Shown: positions 8,678 through 16,855 of the stretch, in pieces
Layout: the number at the start of each line of letters is the position of its first letter
Position numbering within the stretch: the stretch's first letter is position 1
Assembly: GCF_007971525.1 (NCBI RefSeq)
Contig: NZ_CP042437.1
Coordinates: 4,650,001 to 4,714,000 of the forward strand
Direction of reading: 5' to 3'
From: Mucilaginibacter ginsenosidivorax
GTDB lineage: Bacteria; Bacteroidota; Bacteroidia; Sphingobacteriales; Sphingobacteriaceae
DNA: 64,000 bases
Translations under genes and position numbers: made by a program
The notes under the pieces: generated by a model
What the model was told of the DNA's origin: nothing
The model's input: only the letters and a program-made list of their open reading frames with translations
Databases searched by the model: none

Positions 8678-9382
8678 ATGATAAAATTCATCACTAAAAC
8701 CATCCTGATAATTAGCCTTTGTACAATTTCTTTTTTTACTAAAGCACAGGTAGGATATGATTACGCTCAATATGATGTTGGCACGGCAGTAGGTGTTAAC
8801 ATTGTTGCTATGGCCGATGTAAATACATTTACGGTTACCCCATCTGTCCACTTTAATTTCAATTACAACCAAAGTCCCTTTGTTAATTATGTATTTGAGT
8901 TACAGGTTGGCCGTTTAGAAGGCGGCACGTTGGCATCATCGTCGGGCAGAATGTTTGAAAACCACTTCACCGCGTTTTCATTCAGGGGCCAGTTACAGGC
9001 CGGCGAGTTTTTGGATTATTCATCAAGCCCGTTCATGAACGTGATGAAAAACTGGTACGTTTCCACAGGAATTGGCTATATATCAAACCATATAGTGTCC
9101 AAAACCGACGATAAACGCGGCCTTCAATATACCCCGGCAGGCGACAATAACGCTCAGGCACCTTTTGTACCGGCAAGAATTGGGTATGAATTTAAGTTAT
9201 ACAATCAGTACAGCCAACCAAGTGTTAAAATTGACTTGGGATTCCAATACAATTTTGCATTCAGCGATAACCTTGATGGCTATACCTCGGCGGGTAACAA
9301 CGATGCTTATGCGCAATTTACCATTGGTGTAAAATTTGCCATTGGCGGTGTTACATCATATCGTAAACAAATTCATTACTAA
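8678..9382 (+). CDS. Secreted outer-membrane beta-barrel-like protein, function unknown
   Basis: This 234-residue protein has a signal peptide ending near FFTKAQ. The mature part alternates aromatic and polar residues in strand-like stretches (NFNYNQSPFVNYVFELQVG, YVSTGIGYISN, VKIDLGFQYNF) and ends in a beta-strand with VKFAIGG, as expected of a small outer-membrane beta-barrel. There is no lipobox. It is divergent from icd and separated from it by 209 bp. It was not recognised as a named family. The terminal residue is Tyr after HY, near the aromatic C-terminus often seen in barrels. Confidence 0.65.
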   Translation: MIKFITKTILIISLCTISFFTKAQVGYDYAQYDVGTAVGVNIVAMADVNTFTVTPSVHFNFNYNQSPFVNYVFELQVGRLEGGTLASSSGRMFENHFTAFSFRGQLQAGEFLDYSSSPFMNVMKNWYVSTGIGYISNHIVSKTDDKRGLQYTPAGDNNAQAPFVPARIGYEFKLYNQYSQPSVKIDLGFQYNFAFSDNLDGYTSAGNNDAYAQFTIGVKFAIGGVTSYRKQIHY

Positions 9383-9490
9383 TACTACAGTGAGTGTCTG
9401 TTTTTTGCATTCCTGCGGTGCCTGATATTATACACGATGTTTTTTTTGGCAAGGTTTTTACTGTACCTTTAATTACAAATTACAAAATCT

Positions 9491-9928
9491 ATGAACATTC
9501 AAAATATCAACCCCGGCGATGAAGAAGATGATGCATTAACCGATAATGCCAGCGACAATGACCTTACGCTAAAAGATGAACTTGGCGAAGTTACTGATAA
9601 GGAAGATTTGAGTTATAACGAAGAGGAGGACAGCTTTGAATACGATGTAAAAAGCGATGATCCGGATTATGACCATCCGGATCCGTATAAAACATCAGTA
9701 AAAAATGGCGAGGACATGAACTCCACGTATGATGAAGCTAACCCTTATGATGCGGCAGACGGTGAATACGCCAGTAAAAGATCTATTGAAACAGATGTTG
9801 ACGACCTGGGGATGCATATTGACGATGGCGACATTGTTGAGGTGGATGCCGCTGACGCCGCGCTTTGCCATACACCAGAAGATGACAGAGATGACCTGGA
9901 TGAAGAAGGGTATCCTAAGAATATTTAA
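9491..9928 (+). CDS. Highly acidic small protein of unknown function
   Basis: This 145-residue protein is dominated by Asp and Glu from end to end, with very few Lys or Arg and no membrane or signal segment. It contains a DPDYDHPDPYKTS stretch and several DD/EE runs. It looks like a soluble, largely disordered polyanion. Proteins of this kind are widespread in Sphingobacteriaceae without an assigned role. Codon use and base composition resemble the neighbours, and an ATG start with an AT-rich leader supports expression. It ends at the palindromic sequence 9927-9999, opposite dnaX. Confidence 0.6.
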   Translation: MNIQNINPGDEEDDALTDNASDNDLTLKDELGEVTDKEDLSYNEEEDSFEYDVKSDDPDYDHPDPYKTSVKNGEDMNSTYDEANPYDAADGEYASKRSIETDVDDLGMHIDDGDIVEVDAADAALCHTPEDDRDDLDEEGYPKNI

Positions 9929-9999
9929 GTTTTGAGTAATGAATTTTAAGTGGTAAGTTAAAAAACAACTCAAAACTCATTACTTAAAACTCACAACTT
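9927..9999. repeat. Imperfect inverted repeat between convergent genes, probable bidirectional terminator
   Basis: The arms at 9927-9959 and 9967-9999 are built from the words AAGTTTTGAGT, AATGA and TTTTAAGT. The second arm is an imperfect reverse complement with the words in shifted order. It fills the whole gap between the acidic protein gene and dnaX. Confidence 0.65.
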
Positions 10000-10001
10000 G
10001 A

Positions 10002-11801
10002 TTAATCAAAATCAAGATTAAAGCGATTGCGCAAATCCATCAGTTCGGGGTTGCGGGATGCCATGTACTGAAATTTTTCTATTGAGGTGTAGGGCTTACG
10101 AACAACTTCCTGTTCATCCACGCGGGCATTTACCTCGATAGTAAAGTTGTTTAGCTTGGTTCGCAAAAAATTATGCATCTCTGGCCGCTCTTCTCTGAAT
10201 AAATTTTCCTGCACTTTATTGCCCACCAAAATTTCAAATTCGTATGGCCTTATCATCCGTGGCGCGTTTGACGTAAAAATGGTAACCAGGTTTTTTTTAC
10301 CATCGGCTTTAACTTTAGCGGCAAAATCACTCCAGTATTTTAAAAAGCTATCCATGGTAAAATCATCCCGTGAGTCGCCTTTTATATAGGGATCTTCTTC
10401 TTCAAGTATTTCCTCTTCTGTTTTAGCGGTATCTGTTAACGATGGAGTTAACGTACTCCTAAGCGGCATAATAATTTTAGGCTTTTCGGCAGCAGCTTCT
10501 TTTACCTGTACAGCTTGATTTGCCGGGGCGGGCTGTCCATTAGTTGCGGGAACTGTTTTGTTGATAGCTTGCGCCGCGCTTAAAACCGGCGCGTCATTGG
10601 CTAAATTAACAACCGGCGGAGGGGTTATTGCTGCGGTATCAGGTTTTTTTTTTAATCCCCCATCTGCGATGGGCGTTGCGTTAAGTGGCGTGGTAGCCAT
10701 ATTAAAGGCCGAAGGCAGATGGCACATTTTGAGCAATGCCAGTTCAACCTGCAGCCGTTGATTTTTACTTAGCTTATAGCTAATATCGCATTGATTAGCA
10801 ATATTCATGGCCGATAACAGGAACGATACCGAGCCTGCCTGCGATTGCTGTAAGTATTTATTTTTGATGCCCTCGCTTACTTCCAGCAACTTTAAAGTGG
10901 TTTGATCTTTACTTACCAGCAGGTTACGGAAGTGTTCGCTTAAGCCGGCAATAAAATGCGCTCCATCAAAACCACGCGACAATATCTCGTCAAAAAACAA
11001 CAGTACTTTGGCAGTGTCTTCTTTAAGCAGGCTTTCTGTTATATTAAAATAATAATCGTAATCAAGTATATTCAGGTTGTCAATAACCGAGCGATAGGTA
11101 ACCTTACCGCCCGAGAAACTCACTATCTGGTCAAACATCGACAGCGCGTCGCGTAACCCGCCATCGGCTTTTTGGGCTATAATATGCAGGCCATCGGGTT
11201 CGAAACTAATGTTTTCTTTGCCGGCAATAGAAGCCAGGTGGCCGGCCATATCATCAACCTTAATGCGATTAAAATCAAAAATCTGGCAGCGGGATAATAT
11301 GGTGGGGAGTATTTTGTGTTTCTCGGTAGTAGCCAATATAAATATGGCATAATGAGGAGGCTCTTCCAATGTTTTCAGGAAAGCGTTAAAAGCCGCCTGC
11401 GATAGCATGTGCACCTCATCAATAATATAAACCTTGTAGCGCGCAGCTTGTGGCGGTATGCGTACCTGCTCAATAAGGCTGCGGATATCATCAACCGAGT
11501 TATTGGATGCGGCATCCAGTTCATGTACGTTAAAGGAGTTGCCGTTTTCAAAGGCTTTGCAGCTTGGGCATTCGCCACAAGCTTCGCCATTAGGCTGCAA
11601 ATTGGTGCAGTTAATGGTTTTAGCCAGGATACGTGCACACGTAGTTTTGCCCACACCACGCGGACCACAAAACAAAAATGCCTGTGCCAGCTGGTTGTTT
11701 TTAATGGCGTTTTTGAGTGTATTGGTTATGTGCTGCTGACCAACAACGGTTTCAAAAGTAGCCGGGCGATACTTACGGGCCGAAACAATGAAATTATCCA
11801 C
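10002..11801 (-). CDS. dnaX: DNA polymerase III subunit gamma/tau
   Basis: This 599-residue clamp-loader ATPase begins FIVSARKYRPATFETVVGQ. It has the P-loop GPRGVGKTTCARILAKT, four zinc-binding Cys (INC, EACGEC, PSC), Walker B IIDEVHMLS and the SRC arginine-finger motif LSRCQIFDF. Domain III follows, then a Pro/Ala-rich linker near residues 370-450 and a tau-like C-terminal region. The start codon is GTG; no ATG lies between it and the conserved N-terminus. It loads the beta clamp, whose gene dnaN is also in this window at 35973. It stands alone and is divergent from the Uma2 gene. Confidence 0.95.
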   Translation of the reverse strand: MDNFIVSARKYRPATFETVVGQQHITNTLKNAIKNNQLAQAFLFCGPRGVGKTTCARILAKTINCTNLQPNGEACGECPSCKAFENGNSFNVHELDAASNNSVDDIRSLIEQVRIPPQAARYKVYIIDEVHMLSQAAFNAFLKTLEEPPHYAIFILATTEKHKILPTILSRCQIFDFNRIKVDDMAGHLASIAGKENISFEPDGLHIIAQKADGGLRDALSMFDQIVSFSGGKVTYRSVIDNLNILDYDYYFNITESLLKEDTAKVLLFFDEILSRGFDGAHFIAGLSEHFRNLLVSKDQTTLKLLEVSEGIKNKYLQQSQAGSVSFLLSAMNIANQCDISYKLSKNQRLQVELALLKMCHLPSAFNMATTPLNATPIADGGLKKKPDTAAITPPPVVNLANDAPVLSAAQAINKTVPATNGQPAPANQAVQVKEAAAEKPKIIMPLRSTLTPSLTDTAKTEEEILEEEDPYIKGDSRDDFTMDSFLKYWSDFAAKVKADGKKNLVTIFTSNAPRMIRPYEFEILVGNKVQENLFREERPEMHNFLRTKLNNFTIEVNARVDEQEVVRKPYTSIEKFQYMASRNPELMDLRNRFNLDFD

Positions 11802-11921
11802 AGCCGCTAAGTTAATGAGAAATTAGGTTTGTTTAAAGCTGATGTTGGTAAAATTTTGGCGAAACGTTTAACGCCGAACAAATAGATAAAATCTGTATTT
11901 TTGACTTAAAGTTAAACAACA

Positions 11922-12509
11922 ATGCAATTATCAGATTTGGATGTCACTAAAACTTATACTTATGCCGACTATTTAAAGTGGGCGTTTGATGAGCGTATTG
12001 AACTTATTAAAGGGAAAATCTTCAAAATGAGCCCAGCCCCGGGATCAATTCATCAACGTTTATCTCAAAGAATAAGCCTCAAATTGGGCATCTACCTGAT
12101 TGGCAAAAGGTGTGAGGTTTTTACAGCACCCTTCGACGTAAGATTATCACGGAAGACCAGTAACGACAAAGAAGTCAATACCGTAGTACAACCCGACATT
12201 TGTGTAATATGCGATATTAATAAAGTAGATGACCGGGGCTGTTTAGGAGCTCCCGATATTGTAGTCGAAATTTTATCGCCCGGTAACAATAAAAAGGAAT
12301 TACAAAACAAATATGAAGTTTACGAGGAAAATGGCGTACTTGAATACTGGATTATCCATCCATCCGAAAAAACATTTCTTAGATATAGCCTTGTTGGAAA
12401 CAGCTACCAGGCATCGCGGTTACTTACTACCGGCGATGAAGTAACAACACCTGTATTGCCTGGTTTTGTATTAAATCTGGATGAACTTTTTGCAGTAACC
12501 AACAATTAA
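11922..12509 (+). CDS. Uma2 family endonuclease-like protein (DUF820)
   Basis: This 195-residue protein has the PD-(D/E)xK-like core of Uma2/DUF820: VVQPDICVICD, then APDIVVEILSPGNNKKELQNKYEVYEENGVLEYWIIHP. The Asp of QPD, the Glu of VVEILSP and the Lys of the following helix form the putative catalytic set. These proteins are abundant in Cyanobacteria and Bacteroidetes and their biological role is not established. The ATG is preceded by TATTTTTG (11896-11903), a -7-like box. It lies 34 bp before the J-domain-like gene, so the two may share a transcript. Confidence 0.85.
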   Translation: MQLSDLDVTKTYTYADYLKWAFDERIELIKGKIFKMSPAPGSIHQRLSQRISLKLGIYLIGKRCEVFTAPFDVRLSRKTSNDKEVNTVVQPDICVICDINKVDDRGCLGAPDIVVEILSPGNNKKELQNKYEVYEENGVLEYWIIHPSEKTFLRYSLVGNSYQASRLLTTGDEVTTPVLPGFVLNLDELFAVTNN

Positions 12510-12543
12510 CAAAAAACTTATAACTACGGCTGCCCATTCATAT

Positions 12544-13674
12544 ATGAAACTTGTTAAAACTTCTAAAAATCAGGAACAGGTAAAACGTTCAAAAACCTAC
12601 ATAAAATACGAAAAACTGCTGGCTGATATAGAGAAGAAAAAACAATTTAAACTTAATCTTCAGGAAGGACTGCAAAAAGCTTACGCGAAAATTGAAGCCG
12701 AACTGGCACCAATGGATCATGAGCTACAACTGCTTTTGCGCGATTTTTTAATCCGGTTAGACGAGCTTGCGACTGAATTTGGTGTGGGAAAACTCAATAA
12801 AGAATATCTTCAGTCATACATGACCAACGAACTTGAACAATTGCTGAATACTTTCGGTCATCAGGATACCGTTTTATCAGCTTTATTTCAAAAATACGCC
12901 CAGGTTTCAATGAATGACCTGGAAAATGATGAAGATTTGATGGAGGTGGCAAAATCAATGGGTGCGATGTTAGGTGTTGAGATAGACATTAAAGAACTGT
13001 TAGAAAAGGGGCAGGAAGAATTTCTTGAAGCATACAAAGAAAAAATTATTGAACACATAAATAATAACCCGAAGGACTTTACGGATGCCGAAAACTTAGG
13101 CGACAGCCCCAAAACAGCAGCAAACAAAAAAGAGGCAAATGAAACCGACCGGATTGCAAAGGATGCCAGAAGTATTTATATGCGGCTTGTTAAAAAGTTT
13201 CATCCCGACCTGGAAACAGACGAGGAAGCGAGAAACCATAAAACAGAAATCATAAAACAGGTGACCCACGCCTACCAGGAAAATGACTTTCTTACACTGT
13301 TAAAATTGCAAATAACCTATATTGATGATAATGAAACCGATGCCACTTCTGTTGCCGATGATATGCTTAAACGCTATGTTAAATTATTAGGTAAACAACT
13401 GGAAGAGCTAAATGCTTCCATACACGAAACCCATTTTACCAGCGGTACAGCCATTGCAGATTTCATTGACAAAAACGGTAAGTTTAGTCCGCAAAAATTC
13501 GCAGCAAGCCGCAGGCATATCCAAAAACAGATAGAAATACTCAAATCAACACTCGCAAGCTCAAAAAAGAGGCCCAAAGGGTGGTTTAAGGAGCAATTGA
13601 TGATGGCAAAAGATGTTGTTATGCAAAATATGATGGAGGATATGTTTGCGGATATCTTTGATACGGACTTCTGA
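12544..13674 (+). CDS. J-domain-like protein with coiled-coil flanks
   Basis: This 376-residue protein is mostly helical and charged. At about residues 200-262 it has a J-domain-like segment, DARSIYMRLVKKFHPDLE followed by a helix ending in THAYQENDFLTLLKLQ. The HPD tripeptide is intact, so it could stimulate a DnaK ATPase. The N-terminal 130 residues and the C-terminal third are predicted coiled-coil/helical with no recognised domain. Free-standing J-like proteins of this type in Bacteroidetes are unassigned. Lys- and Glu-rich composition and the 34-bp gap suggest co-transcription with the Uma2 gene. It is convergent with the small acidic gene at 13690. Confidence 0.65.
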   Translation: MKLVKTSKNQEQVKRSKTYIKYEKLLADIEKKKQFKLNLQEGLQKAYAKIEAELAPMDHELQLLLRDFLIRLDELATEFGVGKLNKEYLQSYMTNELEQLLNTFGHQDTVLSALFQKYAQVSMNDLENDEDLMEVAKSMGAMLGVEIDIKELLEKGQEEFLEAYKEKIIEHINNNPKDFTDAENLGDSPKTAANKKEANETDRIAKDARSIYMRLVKKFHPDLETDEEARNHKTEIIKQVTHAYQENDFLTLLKLQITYIDDNETDATSVADDMLKRYVKLLGKQLEELNASIHETHFTSGTAIADFIDKNGKFSPQKFAASRRHIQKQIEILKSTLASSKKRPKGWFKEQLMMAKDVVMQNMMEDMFADIFDTDF

Positions 13675-13689
13675 TCGTAAGTAAAGTGC

Positions 13690-13941
13690 TTATTGCAAAT
13701 CGTCATCCGGCAGGTGGTCATCATCGTCCGGGTCAGGTGCGTCAGCATCATTGCCTGTTTGCATATCATGCAGGTCGCTTTCGGCATCCAGTTGGTCGTC
13801 AAAATCTTCATCGTCCTCGTCGTCCCAGTCGCCTTCAATCTCATCGTCATCCCCGCCGCCAAAAGACAATACATTGGTGTTATTTTCAACTAAAAAACTT
13901 TCCGGTTCAATGTTTGCCGAACGCATTAAAGATATGGCCAT
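13690..13941 (-). CDS. Small, extremely acidic protein of unknown function
   Basis: This protein of about 83 residues starts at the ATG at 13941 (MAISLMRSANIEPESFLVEN); the frame extends to a TTG at 13974, but that is a poorer start. After a neutral N-terminal ~28 residues comes GGGDDD and then a tail made almost only of Asp, Glu and Gly/Pro. The pattern of a conserved-looking head with a polyacidic tail suggests a real protein, not a shadow. The complementary strand also reads open because of the repetitive codons. Function unknown. It is convergent with the J-domain-like gene, 15 bp away. Confidence 0.55.
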   Translation of the reverse strand: MAISLMRSANIEPESFLVENNTNVLSFGGGDDDEIEGDWDDEDDEDFDDQLDAESDLHDMQTGNDADAPDPDDDDHLPDDDLQ

Positions 13942-14010
13942 ATTTAGATTATGTTTTATAATGATATGTAACAAGAAGTAAGAGAGGTATGTTTGTTGCC
14001 AAATAAAGGA

Positions 14011-14634
14011 TTAGAGAAAGTCGATCCTTAAAATCTCTTTAATAGTATAATACCCCTTTGCTTCGGGCATATAAACTTCTTTCGGGGCCCAGGTTATTTT
14101 GAGTTTTTTATTTAAAAGTAAAGCAGGTGTTTTTATGAATTTTTCTGAGCCCGGGAAATTGCCAAACCATAAAAAAGATTTTTCGGTATCCTGATCATCT
14201 TTTATCACGATATAATTAAACCCTTTCAAATCAATCCTTTTAAATGTGCCGAGTGTTGAACTGGTGGCGGTCTCCTCGCTGTCCTCGTTTTTTGCCATTG
14301 CCGTAGATAGCTGTAAAAAGTACTTGCAGTTTTGCTTCATCAGGTCCTTTCCTAATTCAATACCAACAAGGCGCATAGCCGCCTGATCGGTCATGTCCAC
14401 TTTCTTTTCAGCTGCCAAATCCGGCAGCATATCAGCATGCGCCATTACGCAACTTGTATAAGCTTTAACGGCCTCACTCTTGGTAGTGATTTTTGAGAGG
14501 TCGAGTTTTGAAAGGCTGCTGCAAATACTGTCAGCAAGTCTTCTTTCTACCGGCCCGGGGGTAACCGTCTGGGATTTGGCGGTAGTAATAATTAATGTAA
14601 GAATAGCAGTGAAAACGATTAGGTATTTTTTCAT
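14011..14634 (-). CDS. Secreted protein of unknown function
   Basis: The ATG at 14634 gives about 207 residues with a signal peptide (MKKYLIVFTAILTLIITTAK, then SQ). An upstream TTG at 14652 would add six residues and is not preferred. The mature part has two Cys pairs (SICSS, TSCVMAH, KQNCKYF) in a helical first half and a beta-rich C-terminal half (GTFKRIDLKGFNYIVIKD, SFLWFGNFPGSEKF). I do not recognise the family. It is divergent from the ribosomal operon and probably has its own promoter in the 14635-14700 region. Confidence 0.6.
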   Translation of the reverse strand: MKKYLIVFTAILTLIITTAKSQTVTPGPVERRLADSICSSLSKLDLSKITTKSEAVKAYTSCVMAHADMLPDLAAEKKVDMTDQAAMRLVGIELGKDLMKQNCKYFLQLSTAMAKNEDSEETATSSTLGTFKRIDLKGFNYIVIKDDQDTEKSFLWFGNFPGSEKFIKTPALLLNKKLKITWAPKEVYMPEAKGYYTIKEILRIDFL

Positions 14635-14710
14635 GTTTTTTATTTGTCGCAAATATAAATTGACGATTTATTTTTAGATGGTAAATATGCTAATTTTCAA
14701 GCTGAAAATA

Positions 14711-14742
14711 TTTGAATGGTAAAAATATTATCACTACATTTG
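14711..14742 (+). promoter_or_regulatory. Bacteroidetes-type promoter of rpsF operon
   Basis: TTTG at 14711-14714, a 20-bp spacer and TACATTTG at 14735-14742 match the Bacteroidetes primary sigma consensus TTTG-N19/20-TAnnTTTG. Start of transcription is expected about 7 bp downstream, leaving a leader of roughly 38 nt before rpsF. Confidence 0.8.
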
Positions 14743-14787
14743 CAGCCCCGTAATAGCGGGTAATTAATTAAAAATCAAAGTATAATA

Positions 14788-15153
14788 ATGCAACAGTACG
14801 AAATCGTGATCGTTCTAACCCCGTTGTTATCAGTAGAAGTTGCTGCCGAGGCTAACGCCAAGTTCAGCAAAATCTTAACTGATGGCGGAGCCGAAATTGT
14901 CCAGGAGGATAATTGGGGTTTGAGAAAATTAGCGTACCCTATTCAAAAAAAGACTACAGGGTACTATCACTTAACTGAATTTAAGGCTCCGGGTGAATTA
15001 ATTAACAAATTGGAGGTTGAATTAAGGCGCGATGAGCGTGTTTTGCGTTTCCTGACCATTGCTTTAGATAAGCATGCTGTTGCGTATAACGACAAAAAAC
15101 GCAGCGGTGCCTTTAACAAGAAACCTAAAGCAACAGAGGAGGCTTCAAAATAA
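14788..15153 (+). CDS. rpsF: 30S ribosomal protein S6
   Basis: This 121-residue S6 has the ferredoxin-like fold (YEIVIVLTPLLS, EDNWGLRKLAYPIQKKTTGYYHLTEF, ELRRDERVLRFLTIALDKHAV). It binds 16S rRNA together with S18 in the platform of the small subunit. The Lys/Ala-rich tail is as usual in Bacteroidetes. It is the first gene of the rpsF-rpsR-rplI operon; its stop codon overlaps the rpsR start by one base (TAATG). Confidence 0.97.
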   Translation: MQQYEIVIVLTPLLSVEVAAEANAKFSKILTDGGAEIVQEDNWGLRKLAYPIQKKTTGYYHLTEFKAPGELINKLEVELRRDERVLRFLTIALDKHAVAYNDKKRSGAFNKKPKATEEASK

Positions 15154-15416
15154 TGGCAAACGAACAAATTAAATACGTTACCGCTCCAAAAGTGGAGGAT
15201 AACCGTAAAAAATACTGCCGTTTTAAAAAGAATGGTATTAAGTATATCGATTACAAAGACGCTAACTTTTTATTGAAGTTCATTAACGATCAGGGTAAAG
15301 TATTACCACGCCGTTTAACAGGTACTTCATTAAAATTCCAGCGTAAAGTGGCCCAGGCTGTTAAACGTGCCCGCCATATTGGTTTATTACCTTACGTTAC
15401 AGATTCATTAAAATAA
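15153..15416 (+). CDS. rpsR: 30S ribosomal protein S18
   Basis: This 87-residue protein has the S18 core (YCRFKKNGIKYIDYKD, LPRRLTGTSLKFQRKVAQAVKRARHIGLLPY). Its ATG overlaps the rpsF stop, giving translational coupling between the S6 and S18 partners. rplI follows after 15 bp. Confidence 0.97.
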   Translation: MANEQIKYVTAPKVEDNRKKYCRFKKNGIKYIDYKDANFLLKFINDQGKVLPRRLTGTSLKFQRKVAQAVKRARHIGLLPYVTDSLK

Positions 15417-15431
15417 TAGGAGATTTAAGAA

Positions 15432-15875
15432 ATGGAAGTTATTTTAAAACAAGATGTAAAAAACCTGGGTGATAAAGACGATGTAGTAAACGTTAAACCA
15501 GGTTATGGCCGTAACTACCTTTTACCTAAAGGCTTCGCCATATTAGCTACGCCAAGCGCACGCAAAGTTTTAGCTGAAAACTTGAAACAAGCTCAGTTTA
15601 AACAAGAAAAAATCCGCAAGGATGCCGATGCGATTGCTGCCCGTTTAGAAAGCGTTAAACTTAACATTGGTGCCAAAGCAGGCGAAACCGGAAAAATCTT
15701 CGGTGCTATCAATACCATCCAGGTTGCTGATGCATTGAAAAAAGAAGGTTTTGATGTTGACCGTCGCCGTATCACTTTTGATCAGGAGCCTAAGTTTGTT
15801 GGTGATTACATCGCAAACATTAACCTGCACAAAGAAGTTAAGGTACAAGTTCCTTTCTCGGTAGTAGCTGAGTAA
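15432..15875 (+). CDS. rplI: 50S ribosomal protein L9
   Basis: This 147-residue L9 has the N-terminal domain (MEVILKQDVKNLGDKDDVV, VKPGYGRNYLLPKGFA), the connecting helix at about residues 42-75 and the C-terminal domain (FGAINTIQVADALKKEGFDVDRRRI). It binds 23S rRNA at the base of the L1 stalk. A TAGGAG ribosome binding site precedes the ATG. It is last in the operon and followed by an intrinsic terminator. Confidence 0.97.
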   Translation: MEVILKQDVKNLGDKDDVVNVKPGYGRNYLLPKGFAILATPSARKVLAENLKQAQFKQEKIRKDADAIAARLESVKLNIGAKAGETGKIFGAINTIQVADALKKEGFDVDRRRITFDQEPKFVGDYIANINLHKEVKVQVPFSVVAE

Positions 15876-15933
15876 TTTATATTTCGGGATTCGAACTTTT
15901 GATTTCGGATTTTGACTTAAATTTTAGAATTTT

Positions 15934-15965
15934 AAAAGGTGTTTTGCATAGCAAAGCACCTTTTT
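15934..15965 (+). terminator. Intrinsic terminator of rpsF-rpsR-rplI
   Basis: AAAAGGTGTTTTGC at 15934-15947 pairs with GCAAAGCACCTTTT at 15951-15964 (one wobble), with a 3-nt loop ATA and a T run. Confidence 0.88.
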
Positions 15966-15990
15966 CATTTTATAGAAACTTATTACAATA

Positions 15991-16755
15991 GTGCAACGCA
16001 ATTACAACTCATCAAAATTATCCAACTCAAAGCCGGGTAAAAAAAGTTCGGTGCCAAAAAGCAGGTTCAATGGTATCTTTAAGCTTGTTTTCCGAATTTT
16101 TAAGCTGGGATTTATCCTTTTTTTCGGCCTTAGTTTATTTGGCGTGTTGCTGTTTCGCTTTGTGCGGCCGCCCTTTACCTGGCTGATGATTGAGCGCGGT
16201 TTTCAGCAAAAAGCCCGTGGTGTAGATTGGAAGATAGATAAGCAATGGGTGAGTTTTGATGAGATATCTGACAACATGAAACGCGCCGCCGTAGCTGCCG
16301 AAGACCAAAGCTTTTTAGAGCACCATGGCTTCGATTTCAAAGCGATAGAAAAAGCTATCGAAAAAAATGCGCACAGTAAAAGACTGATAGGTGGCAGCAC
16401 CATATCGCAGCAGGTGGCAAAAAATGTTTTCCTGTGGGAAGGCCGTTCGTTGCTGCGTAAAGGGATCGAGGCATATTTCACCGTATTGATTGAAGTTTTC
16501 TGGAGCAAGAAACGCATTATGGAAATGTACCTGAACGAAATTGAGATGGGTGACGGCATTTACGGTATCGAAGCTGCATCGCAGGCCTATTTTCATAAAC
16601 ATGCCTCGGACCTTACAAAACACGAGGCCGCCGCTATAGCGGTAATATTCCCAAGTCCGCTTAAATGGTCGGCAACAAACCCTACCCGGTATTTAAAGCA
16701 CAGGCAGTATTTGATCATGAAAAACATGAAAAGGCTGGGGCCATTGGATTTTTAG
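15991..16755 (+). CDS. mtgA: Monofunctional biosynthetic peptidoglycan transglycosylase
   Basis: This 254-residue GT51 enzyme polymerises lipid II into glycan strands at the inner membrane. A basic N-terminal stretch is followed by one membrane helix at about residues 36-57. The catalytic Glu104 is in AAEDQSFLEHHGFD. Other GT51 motifs are GGSTISQQVAKN, KRIMEMYLNEIEMG, GIYGIEAASQAYF and the second acidic residue in the last motif region. There is no transpeptidase domain. The start is GTG (15991), just after the rplI terminator. It ends directly at the long inverted repeat at 16756-16853, convergent with the next gene. Confidence 0.93.
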   Translation: MQRNYNSSKLSNSKPGKKSSVPKSRFNGIFKLVFRIFKLGFILFFGLSLFGVLLFRFVRPPFTWLMIERGFQQKARGVDWKIDKQWVSFDEISDNMKRAAVAAEDQSFLEHHGFDFKAIEKAIEKNAHSKRLIGGSTISQQVAKNVFLWEGRSLLRKGIEAYFTVLIEVFWSKKRIMEMYLNEIEMGDGIYGIEAASQAYFHKHASDLTKHEAAAIAVIFPSPLKWSATNPTRYLKHRQYLIMKNMKRLGPLDF

Positions 16756-16853
16756 GCGAAGCCCCCTAACCTCCAGAAGGGGGAACAACAGTTGCAGTTA
16801 ATATGCCCCTTTATAAACTTTCGTTCCCCCTTCAGGGGGTTAGGGGGCTTCGC
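16756..16853. repeat. Long inverted repeat between convergent genes (GAAGCCCCCTAAC family)
   Basis: A 31-nt left arm (16756-16786) and a 31-nt right arm (16823-16853) are reverse complements at 29 of 31 positions, with a 36-nt spacer. Each arm starts GCGAAGCCCCCTAAC and ends GAAGGGGGAAC. It fills the gap between two convergent genes and starts one base after the mtgA stop, so it can act as a bidirectional terminator. A single arm of the same family occurs at 41961-41992. Confidence 0.85.
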
Positions 16854-16855
16854 TG

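Noticed and set aside
15880..15933. Possible tRNA remnant because of GGGATTCGAAC
   Set aside because: Only a T-arm-like phrase; no acceptor or anticodon stem can be built around it.
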